Below, in pieces: positions 26,227 to 34,656 of a DNA stretch of 64,000 nt. Position 1 is the first letter of the stretch, and every line of letters starts with the position of its first letter. The notes under the pieces were generated by a model. That model was not told the origin of the DNA and ran no database searches. It was given only the letters and a program-made list of their open reading frames with translations. The position numbers were made by a program, and so were the translations under genes. Origin of the DNA: Asanoa siamensis (GTDB lineage Bacteria > Actinomycetota > Actinomycetes > Mycobacteriales > Micromonosporaceae); NCBI RefSeq assembly GCF_016862555.1, contig NZ_BONE01000009.1:1-64000 (forward strand). Direction: 5' to 3'.

Positions 26227-27816
26227 ATGGAGCAGCTCACGGGCTGGCTGACGGCGGCGGAGGCGGCGGAACGGCTGGGTGTGAAGCCAGCCACGCTGTA
26301 CGCGTATGTGAGCCGCGGCGTCCTGGCGCGGCGGCGCTCGCCGGCGGGCCAGAGCCTGTTCGACCCGGCGGAGGTGGAACGGCTGGCTCGCCGGGGACGT
26401 CCGCGGCGGCCGGCTGGGGCGTCCGAGGTGGTGATCGAGTCCCGGATCACCGCGCTGGGGGGTGATCGGCCGTTCTATCGGGGGCGGGATGCGCTGGAGC
26501 TCGCGGCGAGCGCGTCGTTCGAGGAGGTCGCGGTGGGCCTCTGGACCGGTTCATTCGACGCGACGGCCCAGCGGGGCGTCGACGGGGATTCGCTCGAGTC
26601 ACGAGACGTGCCCACGACGCACACCGCGGGCCAGACCGACGCGGCTTCGCGCGAGTCCGTAGGCGCGCCCACCCTGCAGACCATTGGCCACGCCGACGCG
26701 GCTTCGCCCAAGTCATCAAACGCCTCCACCCCGCACACCGTTGGCCACGCCGACGCGGCTCCGCCCCAGTCCCCAGACGCACCCAACCCACAGACCGTCG
26801 GCCACGCCCATGCCGTCCCACCCCAGTCCTCAGACGCGCGCACCCCACAGATCGTCGGCCACGCCCATGCCGGCCCACCCGAGTCCCCAGACGCGCCCAC
26901 TGCCCAGACCGCCGACGCGGCTTCGGTTGAGTGGCAAGCCGGGACCGTGTTGCAGGGTGACGGCGGTGATTTGGCGGAGTGGCGGGCTGGGGCCGCGTCG
27001 TTGGCGGCCGGGCGGGCGGCGAGTGCCGCGTTGCCCGCCGACGTGTTGCTGCTCGATCGGATCCTGGCGATCGTGCCCGCGCTTGCCGCCGCCGACCCGC
27101 TCCGGGGCAACCTCGATCCCGCCGCCGTTGTCGATGTCGGGCGGGCCGTGATCGCCGGCGTCGTCGACTGTCTGCCCGAGCGGGGCCCCGCCGCGTCCGG
27201 GAGCATCGCTGCCCGGCTGGCGGCGCGGCTCGGGGCGGAGAACCGGTTCATCGACAGCATCCGGGCCGCGCTCGTGCTGCTCGCCGACCATGAGCTCGCC
27301 GCTTCGACGCTGGCAGCGCGGGTGGCCGCGTCCGTGCGTGCCGACCCCTACGCCGTGGTCGTCACCGGCCTTGCCACCGTCAGCGGTGCCCTTCACGGCG
27401 GCGCGTCGTTAGGCGCCGAGGCGTTGCTGGACGCCGTCTCCGATCCGGCCGAGGCCGACGCCGCCATCGGGTTGCGGCTGCGCCGCGGCGAGCGGATTCC
27501 CGGGTTCGGCCACGCGGTCTACAAAGCCGGCGACGGGCGGGCCGGTGCCCTGCTTGACCGGATCAGTGCCGCCGCGCCGGACCACCCCGTGCTGGCCAGT
27601 GCCGCCGCCCTCCGCGAGGCGGCGCGCCGGCGGCGGCTGCCCGAGCCAAACGTCGACTTCGCGCTGGCCACGCTGACCCGGGCGGCCGGGCTGCCCACCG
27701 GCGCCGGCGAGGCGATCTTCGCGGTTGCCCGGATCGCGGGGTGGCTGGCACACGCGATGGAGGAGTACGAGCAGCGCACCCCGTTGCGGCTGCGGGCGGT
27801 CTACGTCGGACCTTAA
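26227..27816 (+). CDS. Citrate-synthase-family protein with N-terminal helix-turn-helix and tandem-repeat insert
   Basis: 529 residues. Residues 8-57 are a MerR/excisionase-like helix-turn-helix (LTAAEAAERLGVKPATLYAY, then RSPAGQSLFDPAEVERL). The citrate synthase fold is split by an insert. YRGRDALELAASASFEEVAVGL is the start of the large domain, and catalytic residues occur later: His355 (ADHELAAST), His390 (GALHGGAS), His429 (GFGHAVYK, with Ala where Arg is usual) and Asp477 (NVDFALA), in the normal order. Residues 135-229 are five 19-residue repeats in a surface position. HTH-bearing citrate synthase homologues are known in actinobacteria. Whether this one condenses acetyl-CoA with oxaloacetate or another acid is open. 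Confidence 0.85.
   Translation: MEQLTGWLTAAEAAERLGVKPATLYAYVSRGVLARRRSPAGQSLFDPAEVERLARRGRPRRPAGASEVVIESRITALGGDRPFYRGRDALELAASASFEEVAVGLWTGSFDATAQRGVDGDSLESRDVPTTHTAGQTDAASRESVGAPTLQTIGHADAASPKSSNASTPHTVGHADAAPPQSPDAPNPQTVGHAHAVPPQSSDARTPQIVGHAHAGPPESPDAPTAQTADAASVEWQAGTVLQGDGGDLAEWRAGAASLAAGRAASAALPADVLLLDRILAIVPALAAADPLRGNLDPAAVVDVGRAVIAGVVDCLPERGPAASGSIAARLAARLGAENRFIDSIRAALVLLADHELAASTLAARVAASVRADPYAVVVTGLATVSGALHGGASLGAEALLDAVSDPAEADAAIGLRLRRGERIPGFGHAVYKAGDGRAGALLDRISAAAPDHPVLASAAALREAARRRRLPEPNVDFALATLTRAAGLPTGAGEAIFAVARIAGWLAHAMEEYEQRTPLRLRAVYVGP
26629..26913 (+). repeat. 57-bp tandem repeat, 5 units, inside the citrate-synthase-like gene
   Basis: Five in-frame 57-base units encode 19-residue repeats starting GQTDAAS, GHADAAS, GHADAAP, GHAHAVP and GHAHAGP and ending with TLQTI, TPHTV, NPQTV, TPQIV and TAQTA. 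A shorter degenerate unit precedes them (about 26578-26628). The sequence is Pro/Ser/Ala/His-rich and should be disordered. It is unrelated to the 24-bp repeat in the neighbouring AAA gene. Confidence 0.9.
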
Positions 27817-27820
27817 CTGG

Positions 27821-27922
27821 TTGGCGAACCGGTTGAGCGGCGTTACGGTGGTCGCTCAGGACTCCGGACAGAGAGGGGCAGGGCCGATGCGGATCTGAGG
27901 TTGTCGACGCTTTCCGACAACC
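27821..27922 (+). promoter_or_regulatory. Promoter and attenuator-like leader of the second ABC-F gene
   Basis: TTGGCG (27821-27826), 17 bases, TACGGT (27844-27849) form a plausible promoter. Downstream a GAGAGGGG site (27871-27878) serves a 3-codon ORF (27887-27898). Its stop abuts an 8-bp perfect stem, GGTTGTCG at 27899-27906 with CGACAACC at 27915-27922. The ABC-F ribosome site (TGGAGGA, from 27925) starts two bases after the stem. A ribosome paused on the short ORF would change folding of the stem. ABC-F resistance genes are often controlled by such ribosome-sensing leaders; this assignment is inference. An AACTGGTT/AACCGGTT hairpin (27815-27834) overlaps the -35. Confidence 0.6.
27887..27898 (+). 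CDS. Three-codon upstream ORF (Met-Arg-Ile-stop)
   Basis: ATGCGGATCTGA, eight bases downstream of a GAGAGGGG ribosome site and ending directly at the base of the hairpin that precedes the ABC-F start. The good ribosome site and the abutting stem argue for a regulatory upstream ORF rather than chance. Confidence 0.5.
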   Translation: MRI

Positions 27923-27935
27923 CTGGAGGACCGCT

Positions 27936-29543
27936 ATGTCTTCTGCCCTGTCCCCGGCCGCCCTGGCCATCTCCGACCTCACCTTCATCTGGCCCGACGG
28001 CCAACCCGTGTTCACCGGCCTCGACCTGACCGTCGGCGCCGGGCGCACGGCGCTCATCGGTGCCAACGGCTCCGGCAAATCCACCCTGCTGCGCCTGCTG
28101 ACCGGGGAGTTGACGCCGACCGGCGGCACCGTCCGGGTCGACGGCGCCCTGGCCTACCTGCCGCAGGACCTCACCCTCGACGCCGCCCGGCCGGTCGACG
28201 ACGTGCTGGGCATCGCCGCGACCCGGCGCGCCCTTGCCGCGATCGAGCGGGGCAGCGCTGATCCGGTTCACTACGCGACCGTCGGCGACGACTGGGACGT
28301 CGACGAACGCGCCCGGTCGGAGCTTGACCGGTTCGGTCTCGGCCACCTCGACCTCGACCGACGGGTCGGCACGCTCTCCGGCGGGGAGGCGGTCCTGCTC
28401 GGCCTGGCCGGCCAACTGCTACGGCGACCGCGCGTACTCCTGTTGGACGAGCCGACCAACAACCTGGACCGCGCGGCCCGGGAGCGGCTCTACGCGACCG
28501 TGACCGCCTGGCCCGGGGTCCTCCTCCTGGTCAGCCACGACCGCGAACTGCTCGAACTGGTCGACCAGGTCGCCGAGTTGCGGGACGGCACGGCCCGGCT
28601 GTTCGGCGGCACGCTCAGCGAGTACGAGGCGGCGCTGGCCGTCGAGCAGGAAGCTGCCCAGCGCGCGGTGCGGGTCGCCGAGGGTGACGTGCGGCGGCAG
28701 AAGCGAGAGTTGGCCGACGCACACGTGAAGCTCGCGCGGCGGCTCCGCTACGGGCAGAAGATGTGGGACACCAAGCGCGAGCCGAAGGCGATCATGGCCG
28801 CGCGCAAGCGCGAGGCGCAGGTCTCGGCCGGGAAGCATCGCGGCATGCACGAGGAACGGCTCGCGTCCGCGCGCGAGCGGCTGGCGACGGCCGAGGAGGC
28901 GGTGCGGGACGACGCGATCATCCGGATCGACCTGCCGGCGACGGCCGTACCCCCTGGGCGCCGGGTCCTGACCGTCCGCGACGCCGTGCTGCGCAACGGC
29001 GTCCGCCTCAGCCTCGACGTGTACGGCCCCGAGCGGATCGCCCTGCTCGGCGCCAACGGGTCGGGGAAGACCACGCTGCTGTCCACACTCGTCGGCACGG
29101 TGCCGCCGCGCTCCGGGGAGGTCGACATCGCCGTCCCGGTGCGGTTGTTGCCGCAGCGACTGGACGTACTCGACGACGATCTGTCGATCGTGGCCAATGT
29201 GCACCGCATGGCGCCGGCGGCCGGCGACAACGCGATCCGGGCGCGGCTGGCCCGGTTCCTGTTCCGCGGCGCGCGTGCGGAGCGTCCGGTCGGCACGCTC
29301 TCGGGCGGCGAGCGGTTCCGAGCGACGCTCGCGACGCTGCTGCTGGCCGAGCCGGCGCCGCAACTGCTGCTGCTCGACGAGCCGACCAACAACCTCGACC
29401 TGGCCAGCGCGCGGCAGCTCGGTGAGGCGTTGGCGGCGTACCAGGGCGCTCTCGTGGTCGCCAGCCACGACCTGACGTTCCTGCGCACGCTCGGCATCAC
29501 TCGCTGGCTCACGCTCGACCGCGCGCCGCGATCGGTGCCGTAG
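27936..29543 (+). CDS. ABC-F family ATPase, second copy
   Basis: 535 residues, two ABC domains: Walker A GANGSGKST and GANGSGKTT, signatures LSGGE in both halves, Walker B VLLLDEPTNNLD twice. The interdomain linker (about 225-305) is long and basic (RRLRYGQKMWDTKREPKAI). It is clearly different from the ABC-F gene at 15.7 kb, so this is a distinct subfamily and not a local duplicate. It starts at ATG 27936 after TGGAGGA and ends before a 10-bp-stem terminator. The leader structure suggests antibiotic- or stalling-responsive expression. Confidence 0.9.
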   Translation: MSSALSPAALAISDLTFIWPDGQPVFTGLDLTVGAGRTALIGANGSGKSTLLRLLTGELTPTGGTVRVDGALAYLPQDLTLDAARPVDDVLGIAATRRALAAIERGSADPVHYATVGDDWDVDERARSELDRFGLGHLDLDRRVGTLSGGEAVLLGLAGQLLRRPRVLLLDEPTNNLDRAARERLYATVTAWPGVLLLVSHDRELLELVDQVAELRDGTARLFGGTLSEYEAALAVEQEAAQRAVRVAEGDVRRQKRELADAHVKLARRLRYGQKMWDTKREPKAIMAARKREAQVSAGKHRGMHEERLASARERLATAEEAVRDDAIIRIDLPATAVPPGRRVLTVRDAVLRNGVRLSLDVYGPERIALLGANGSGKTTLLSTLVGTVPPRSGEVDIAVPVRLLPQRLDVLDDDLSIVANVHRMAPAAGDNAIRARLARFLFRGARAERPVGTLSGGERFRATLATLLLAEPAPQLLLLDEPTNNLDLASARQLGEALAAYQGALVVASHDLTFLRTLGITRWLTLDRAPRSVP

Positions 29544-29552
29544 GCGATGTTT

Positions 29553-29587
29553 CGTGTCCGGGGCCGGCTAGAGCGGTCCCGGACACG
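29553..29587 (+). terminator. Hairpin terminator after the second ABC-F gene
   Basis: CGTGTCCGGG (29553-29562) and its exact complement CCCGGACACG (29578-29587) form a 10-bp stem with a 15-base loop, nine bases after the ABC-F stop. Confidence 0.75.
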
Positions 29588-29609
29588 AGGCTGGGCCTAG
29601 GCTGGTCAG

Positions 29610-30005
29610 GTGGTGCGGTTTCGGATCAGTGAAGCGGCTGAGCTGCTCGGCGTCAGCCCGGACACCGTGCGCCGGTGGGTCGACGCCGGACGGCTGCCCG
29701 CCGAGCGCGACGAGCACGGGCATCGGCTGATCGACGGCACAGAGCTGGCCTCGTACGCGCGGGCGCAGCACGAGCAGGCGGAGGGCGGCGACACCTCGGC
29801 CCGCAACCGGCTGCGCGGCATCGTCACCGCGGTGGTCAAGGACGCGGTGATGGCCCAGGTCGACATCCAGGCCGGGCCGTTCCGGATCGTTTCACTGATG
29901 AGCCGGGAGGCGGTCGACGAGCTCGACCTGCGGGTCGGGTCGGTGGCCACCGCGGTCATCAAATCGACGACCGTCGTAGTAGAGAAGGCGGCCGTGCGGC
30001 GTTAG
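29610..30005 (+). CDS. HTH/Mop-domain molybdate-type regulator
   Basis: 131 residues. Residues 1-55 are a MerR-like helix-turn-helix (FRISEAAELLGVSPDTVRRWVD). Residues about 64-131 are a molbindin (Mop/TOBE) domain: SARNRLRGIVTAVVKDAVMA, VSLMSREAVDELDLRVGSVA, TAVIKSTTVVVE. The combination works like ModE, with anion-dependent DNA binding, but the HTH is of a different type. A TAGGCT box at 29598-29603 lies seven bases before GTG 29610, so the message may be leaderless; the next codon is also GTG. No modABC genes are in the window. Confidence 0.87.
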   Translation: MVRFRISEAAELLGVSPDTVRRWVDAGRLPAERDEHGHRLIDGTELASYARAQHEQAEGGDTSARNRLRGIVTAVVKDAVMAQVDIQAGPFRIVSLMSREAVDELDLRVGSVATAVIKSTTVVVEKAAVRR

Positions 30006-30068
30006 AGTCGGCGGTACGAGGAGCGGCGGCGCGCTCACCTCACCTTTCGTTTGGGAGGAGCGTCCCTC

Positions 30069-32072
30069 ATGCCGTCGTTCTCTCGTCGCACGTTCCTGCG
30101 GGTCGGTGGTGCCGTCGTCTTCTGCGGCGGCTTGTGCCCGCAATCCGCGGCCGCACCACTGGTCTCCGCCGACCTCGTCGTCTACGGGGCCACCTCGGGT
30201 GGCCTGGTCGCCGCGATCCAGGCGCGCCGGATGGGCCGCACGGCCGTGGTGCTGGAGCCGTCGACACATCTGGGCGGGCTGACGACCGGTGGGCTCGGGC
30301 AGACCGACAGCGGCACGGCGGCGTCCATCAAGGGCATTGCCGGGGAGTTCTATCGGCGGATCCATGCCGCGTACGCGGGAACGCCGGTCACGCCCACGTC
30401 GCCGGCGCGGTTCACGTTCGAGCCGCACGTGGCGCGAACGGTGTTCGACGCGATGCTCGCTGAGGCCGGCGTGCAGGTCTACTTCGGACTGCGGATCGCC
30501 TCGGTCAACCGCTCGGGCAACCGGCTGCTGGAGATCGTCGGCGACAACGGGCAGGCGTTCCAGGGCGGGATGTTCGTCGACGCCTCGTACGAGGGTGATC
30601 TGATGGCGCGGGCCGGGGTGTCCTGGACGGTGGGGCGCGAGAGCAACGCGACCTACGGCGAGACCATCAACGGTGTGCAGCTCCGAAGTGGACACCAGTT
30701 CAACTTCCCGGTGTCGCCCTATGTCGTGGCGGGCAGCCCTGCGTCGGGGTTGTTGCCCGGGATCTCGGCGGCACCCGTGGCGCCGGCCGGGTCGGGTGAC
30801 GGGTTGATCCAGGCCTACAACTTCCGGATGTGCCTGACCCAGGCGGCTTCGCGGATCCCGTTCCCGAAACCGGCGGGATACGACCCCATCGCGTACGAGT
30901 TGCTGTTGCGTTATGTGCAGGCGGGGTGGAACGGGCCGTTCTTCACGACGCACGGTGTCGGCGGCGGCAAGACCGACTCCAACAACAACGGGGCCTTCTC
31001 GACCGACTTCATCGGGGCCAACTACGGCTATCCGACGGCGTCGTACGCGGCGCGGGAGAGCATGGTCGCCGACCATCGCGCGTACCAGCAGGGTTTGATG
31101 TGGTTCCTGGCCAACGATCCGCGGCTGCCGGCAGCCGTGCGCACGTCGACCGCGTCCTGGGGCCTGGCGGCGGACGAGTTCGTCTCCACGGGCGGCTGGC
31201 CGCCGCAGTTGTACGTGCGCGAGGCCCGGCGGATGGTGTCAGCTCATGTGATGACCGAACGCAACTGCCGCGGCCAGGAGCCGGTGCCGGATCCCGTCGG
31301 GCTTGCAAGCTACACAATGGACTCGCACAACTGCCAGCGGGTCGTAATCAACGGCGTCGTCAAGAACGAGGGTGACGTGCAGATCGGGGTGCCGGGGCCC
31401 TATGGCATCAGCTATCGGTCGATCGTGCCGACCGAGAGCCAGTGCGCGAACCTGCTGGTGCCGGTCTGCCTGGCGGCGAGCCACATCGCGTACGGCTCGA
31501 TCCGGATGGAACCGGTCTTCATGATCCTGGGCCAGTCCGCGGCGACGGCGGCCGTGCTGGCGCTGTCGGCGTCGACGGCGGTCCAGCAGGTGCCGTACGC
31601 GACGCTGCGGGCGCGCCTGCTGGCCGACGGCCAACTGCTGCAGTGGCCGCCGCCGGCGGGCCCGGGCGAGGTGATCGTCGACAGCCGCGACCCGTCGGTG
31701 ACCCGCGCGGGCACCTGGGTCTCCAGCACGTCGATCCGGGGCTACTGGGGCGCGGACTACGAGCATGACGGCAACACGGCGAAGGGGGTGAACCGGTTAC
31801 GCTTCCGCCCTAGCTTGCCGTCCTCGGGCACGTACGCGGTGTATCTGCGCTGGACCGCGGACCCGAACCGGTCAAGCAACGTCCCGATCGACATCGTCCA
31901 CAACGGCGGCGTGACGACCCGGGTGGTCGACCAGCGCGCGAACGGCGGGCAGTGGGTCTCGTTGGGTTCGTATTCATGCGGGGCGGGCACGGCAGCGAGC
32001 GTGCTGATCCGCACGGAGAACACCAACGGCTACGTGATCGCGGACGCGGCCCGCTGGGTGCTGACGACTTAA
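30069..32072 (+). CDS. Exported FAD-dependent oxidoreductase with C-terminal golvesin/xanthan-lyase-like domain
   Basis: 667 residues from ATG 30069 after GGGAGGAG. The N-terminus SRRTFLRVGGAVV is a Tat-type signal, consistent with export of a folded flavoprotein. LVVYGATSGGLVAAIQARRMG is the dinucleotide-binding motif with the first glycines relaxed; GLTTGGLGQTD and FVDASYEGDLMARAGV are characteristic of the FAD_oxidored family. Residues about 540-667 form a separate beta-rich module (VIVDSRDPSVTRAGTWVSS, YADAARWVL-like ending) resembling the C-terminal domain of golvesin and xanthan-lyase-related proteins, probably a surface- or sugar-binding module. The substrate is unknown. Confidence 0.82.
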   Translation: MPSFSRRTFLRVGGAVVFCGGLCPQSAAAPLVSADLVVYGATSGGLVAAIQARRMGRTAVVLEPSTHLGGLTTGGLGQTDSGTAASIKGIAGEFYRRIHAAYAGTPVTPTSPARFTFEPHVARTVFDAMLAEAGVQVYFGLRIASVNRSGNRLLEIVGDNGQAFQGGMFVDASYEGDLMARAGVSWTVGRESNATYGETINGVQLRSGHQFNFPVSPYVVAGSPASGLLPGISAAPVAPAGSGDGLIQAYNFRMCLTQAASRIPFPKPAGYDPIAYELLLRYVQAGWNGPFFTTHGVGGGKTDSNNNGAFSTDFIGANYGYPTASYAARESMVADHRAYQQGLMWFLANDPRLPAAVRTSTASWGLAADEFVSTGGWPPQLYVREARRMVSAHVMTERNCRGQEPVPDPVGLASYTMDSHNCQRVVINGVVKNEGDVQIGVPGPYGISYRSIVPTESQCANLLVPVCLAASHIAYGSIRMEPVFMILGQSAATAAVLALSASTAVQQVPYATLRARLLADGQLLQWPPPAGPGEVIVDSRDPSVTRAGTWVSSTSIRGYWGADYEHDGNTAKGVNRLRFRPSLPSSGTYAVYLRWTADPNRSSNVPIDIVHNGGVTTRVVDQRANGGQWVSLGSYSCGAGTAASVLIRTENTNGYVIADAARWVLTT

Positions 32073-32208
32073 CCGTTCCACCCGGGCTGCCTGGCCGACA
32101 CTCGGCCTGTCCGGGGGATGCCCGGCCGATCCTGTCCGGCCTGGTCGGCCGACCCACCCCTTCCGAGCGCTGGCCGGCGCCGGTGTGCCCGGCCGAGGCC
32201 GACACAAC

Positions 32209-32243
32209 GAAGGGGCCCCCGCCGCATCGGCGGAGGCCCCTTC
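32209..32243. terminator. Bidirectional hairpin terminator
   Basis: GAAGGGGCC (32209-32217) pairs with GGCCCCTTC (32235-32243), with an inner CCGCCG/CGGCGG stem on a CAT loop. It lies between the convergent FAD oxidoreductase and MFS exporter genes and can serve both. Confidence 0.85.
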
Positions 32244-32256
32244 ACGACCAGGACCG

Positions 32257-33852
32257 TCAGTGGACGGCGGTTGTCTCCGCGGCCAGGCGTTCGTCGCCCG
32301 TCATCGTGGAGAGGGGCTTCTCCTTGATGAACAGCACCGCGATCACCGCCAGGAAGGCGATCGGTGCGCCGATCAGGAACAACTCCGCCGTGGCTGAGCC
32401 GTACACGTCCGCGATGATGTGGCGGATCGGGTCCGGGAGCGTCGAGATGTCCGGGACCTCTGCCGTGCCCGAGCCGCCGCCCGCCGCGGCGCCGAGCTTT
32501 TCCGTCAAGCCGCTCGTCACCTTGTTCGCCAGCACCGCGCCCAGGGCGCTGACGCCGATCGCGCCACCCATGCTGCGGAAGAAGGTCAGCACCGACGTGG
32601 CCGCGCCCAGCTCGTTGGCCGGCACGTCGTTCTGCGCCGCCAGCACCAGGTTCTGCATCAGCATGCCGACGCCGATGCCGAGAACGGCCATGAAGACCGA
32701 GATCATCACGACGCTGGTGTCGGCGCCGATCGTGCCGAGCAGCAGCATCCCGGCGGTCATGACGATCGCGCCGGCCACCAGGTAGCCCTTCCAGCGGCCC
32801 GTCTTCGTGATGAGCTGACCCGCCACTGTGGATGAGACCAGCAGGCCGAAGATGAGCGGCAGGCTCATCAGCCCAGCCACCGTCGGCGACTTGCCGAGCG
32901 CCACCTGGAAGTACTGCGCCAGGAAGACCGTGCCGCCGAACATCGCCACGCCCACCAGGATCGAGGCGACCGTCGCCAGCGACACGGTGCGGTTGCGGAA
33001 GATGCCCAGCGGGATGATGGGCTCCGGGGCGCGCGACTCGACGAACACCGCCAGCGCCAGGATCACCACGCCCGCGGCGACCAGGACGAAAGTCTCCCAG
33101 GACGCCCACGCGAACTTGCTGCCCGCCAGGGTCGACCAGATGAGCAAAGTGGACACGCCGGCGGTGATGAGCAGGGCGCCGAGCCAGTCGATGCGGACCT
33201 TGCGGCGCACCACCGGCAGGTGCAGCGTGCGCTGGAGCAGGAAGATCGAGAGCAGGGTGAAGGGTACGCCGAGCAGGAAGCACCAGCGCCAGCCGAGCCA
33301 GCTCGTGTCGACGAGCACGCCACCGATCAGCGGGCCGGCGATCGTACCCACGCCGAAGACGGCGCCGAAGATGCCGGAATAGCGGCCCAGCTCGCGCGGC
33401 GGGATCATCGCCGCCATCACGATCATGGCGAGGGCCGTCATGCCGCCGGCGCCGACGCCCTGGACGACGCGGCTGACGATCAGCACCTCGACGTTCGGGG
33501 TGAAGCCGGCGATCAGCGAGCCGACGACGAACAGCAGCAGCGAGAGCTGGATCAGCAGCTTGCGGCTGTAAAGGTCGGCCATCTTGCCCCACAGCGGCAC
33601 GGTGGCGGTCATCGCCAGCAGTTCCGTGGTGACGATCCAGGTGTAGACGGACTGGCTGCCGTTGAGGTCCGCGATGATGCGCGGCAGCGCGTTGCCGACG
33701 ATGGTCGACGCGAGGATGGAGACGAAGAGGCCGACCATCAGGCCGGACAGGGCTTGCAGCACCTCGCGCTGGGTCATCCGCGCGGGTGCGCTGTCGGCAC
33801 CCGGTGGCTCGGCCGAGTTCGGTTCGGACGAGGTGGTGACGTCGGTGGTCAT
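32257..33852 (-). CDS. DHA2-type MFS drug exporter (EmrB/QacA family)
   Basis: 531 residues from ATG 33852, about 14 hydrophobic helices. Motif A-like GKMADLYSRKLL, antiporter motif C GVGTIAGPLIGGVLVD and GWRWCFLLGVPF are typical of 14-helix proton-coupled multidrug exporters of actinobacteria. It starts 34 bases after a TetR gene on the same strand, the usual arrangement of a repressor and the pump it controls. The drug specificity cannot be read from sequence. Confidence 0.92.
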   Translation of the reverse strand: MTTDVTTSSEPNSAEPPGADSAPARMTQREVLQALSGLMVGLFVSILASTIVGNALPRIIADLNGSQSVYTWIVTTELLAMTATVPLWGKMADLYSRKLLIQLSLLLFVVGSLIAGFTPNVEVLIVSRVVQGVGAGGMTALAMIVMAAMIPPRELGRYSGIFGAVFGVGTIAGPLIGGVLVDTSWLGWRWCFLLGVPFTLLSIFLLQRTLHLPVVRRKVRIDWLGALLITAGVSTLLIWSTLAGSKFAWASWETFVLVAAGVVILALAVFVESRAPEPIIPLGIFRNRTVSLATVASILVGVAMFGGTVFLAQYFQVALGKSPTVAGLMSLPLIFGLLVSSTVAGQLITKTGRWKGYLVAGAIVMTAGMLLLGTIGADTSVVMISVFMAVLGIGVGMLMQNLVLAAQNDVPANELGAATSVLTFFRSMGGAIGVSALGAVLANKVTSGLTEKLGAAAGGGSGTAEVPDISTLPDPIRHIIADVYGSATAELFLIGAPIAFLAVIAVLFIKEKPLSTMTGDERLAAETTAVH

Positions 33853-33886
33853 CAAGTGTCCTTACTGGAGGGATGTGCGGTGGTGC

Positions 33887-34504
33887 CTATGCGCGGGTCG
33901 GCTCGGCGAGACCGCTCGCGAGGATGTCGAAGGCCTCGTCGACCAGCTTCGCGAGCGTGGCCGGTTCAGCGCGGGGGTCCTCGTCGGCCCAGCGCATGAA
34001 CGCGACCCGGAACGCCGCCCCCGTGACCGCGGCAGCGACGGCCGGGAACGGGTGGTCGGGCGGAAGGTCGAGACGGTCGGCGACCGCGGCGGCGACCGCC
34101 ATCTCGGATTCGACGCTCGTGGCGAGCAGCCGGGGCAGCAGCTGGGGGTTCTCGGAGACCACGCGCATCCGCAGGGCGAGGGTCTCGCGATGGTCCTCCA
34201 TCTGGTGGATCACCGGGATGAACGCGAGCCGGAGCGCCTCGACCAGGCTGGTGTCGGTGGGCAGCGAGCGGAGCGTCTCCAACGCGGGGCCGATCTCCGT
34301 GTCGCCGCCGAGGAGCGCGTCGTCCTTGCTGGCGAAGTAGTTGAAGAACGTCCGCGACGAGACGTCGCAGGCCTCGCTGATCTGCTCGACCGTCACGTGT
34401 TCGAGCCCGTGCTCGGCCACGAGCCGCAGCGCCGCGGCGGACAGCGCGGCCCGGGTCTCCAGCTTCTTCCGGTCGCGACGGCCGAGGACGGGTGCGGTGT
34501 TCAC
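33887..34504 (-). CDS. TetR-family repressor of the adjacent MFS exporter
   Basis: About 205 residues from GTG 34504; the frame can be extended to 34537 but then runs into the A+T-rich control region. The helix-turn-helix is VTVEQISEACDVSSRTFFNYF, followed by KDDALLGGD, with an all-helical ligand domain behind. The upstream stretch 34530-34560 is strikingly A+T-rich (AAAAGTTTTATTATGTG), so promoter and operator probably lie there. It is the first gene of the repressor/pump operon and is likely autoregulated. Confidence 0.88.
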   Translation of the reverse strand: MNTAPVLGRRDRKKLETRAALSAAALRLVAEHGLEHVTVEQISEACDVSSRTFFNYFASKDDALLGGDTEIGPALETLRSLPTDTSLVEALRLAFIPVIHQMEDHRETLALRMRVVSENPQLLPRLLATSVESEMAVAAAVADRLDLPPDHPFPAVAAAVTGAAFRVAFMRWADEDPRAEPATLAKLVDEAFDILASGLAEPTRA

Positions 34505-34529
34505 CCCTGGACCGTACCCTCTGATCTTG

Positions 34530-34560
34530 CACAACACGAAAAGTTTTATTATGTGAAGCA
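34530..34560. promoter_or_regulatory. A+T-rich TetR promoter/operator region
   Basis: A short A+T-rich island with CACAACAC and TATGTG flanks and a central AAAAGTTTT partial palindrome, immediately upstream of the TetR gene. It is the only such stretch in the neighbourhood. Exact -10, -35 and operator half-sites cannot be fixed by eye. Confidence 0.4.
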
Positions 34561-34656
34561 GGGCACAGATCAGGGGTACGTCAAGACGCGGCCCGCGCTC
34601 ATAGCGAAGCCGTCAAGATCGTGGCTGACTGTCGAACGGCGCGCTGAGCTGGGCGC

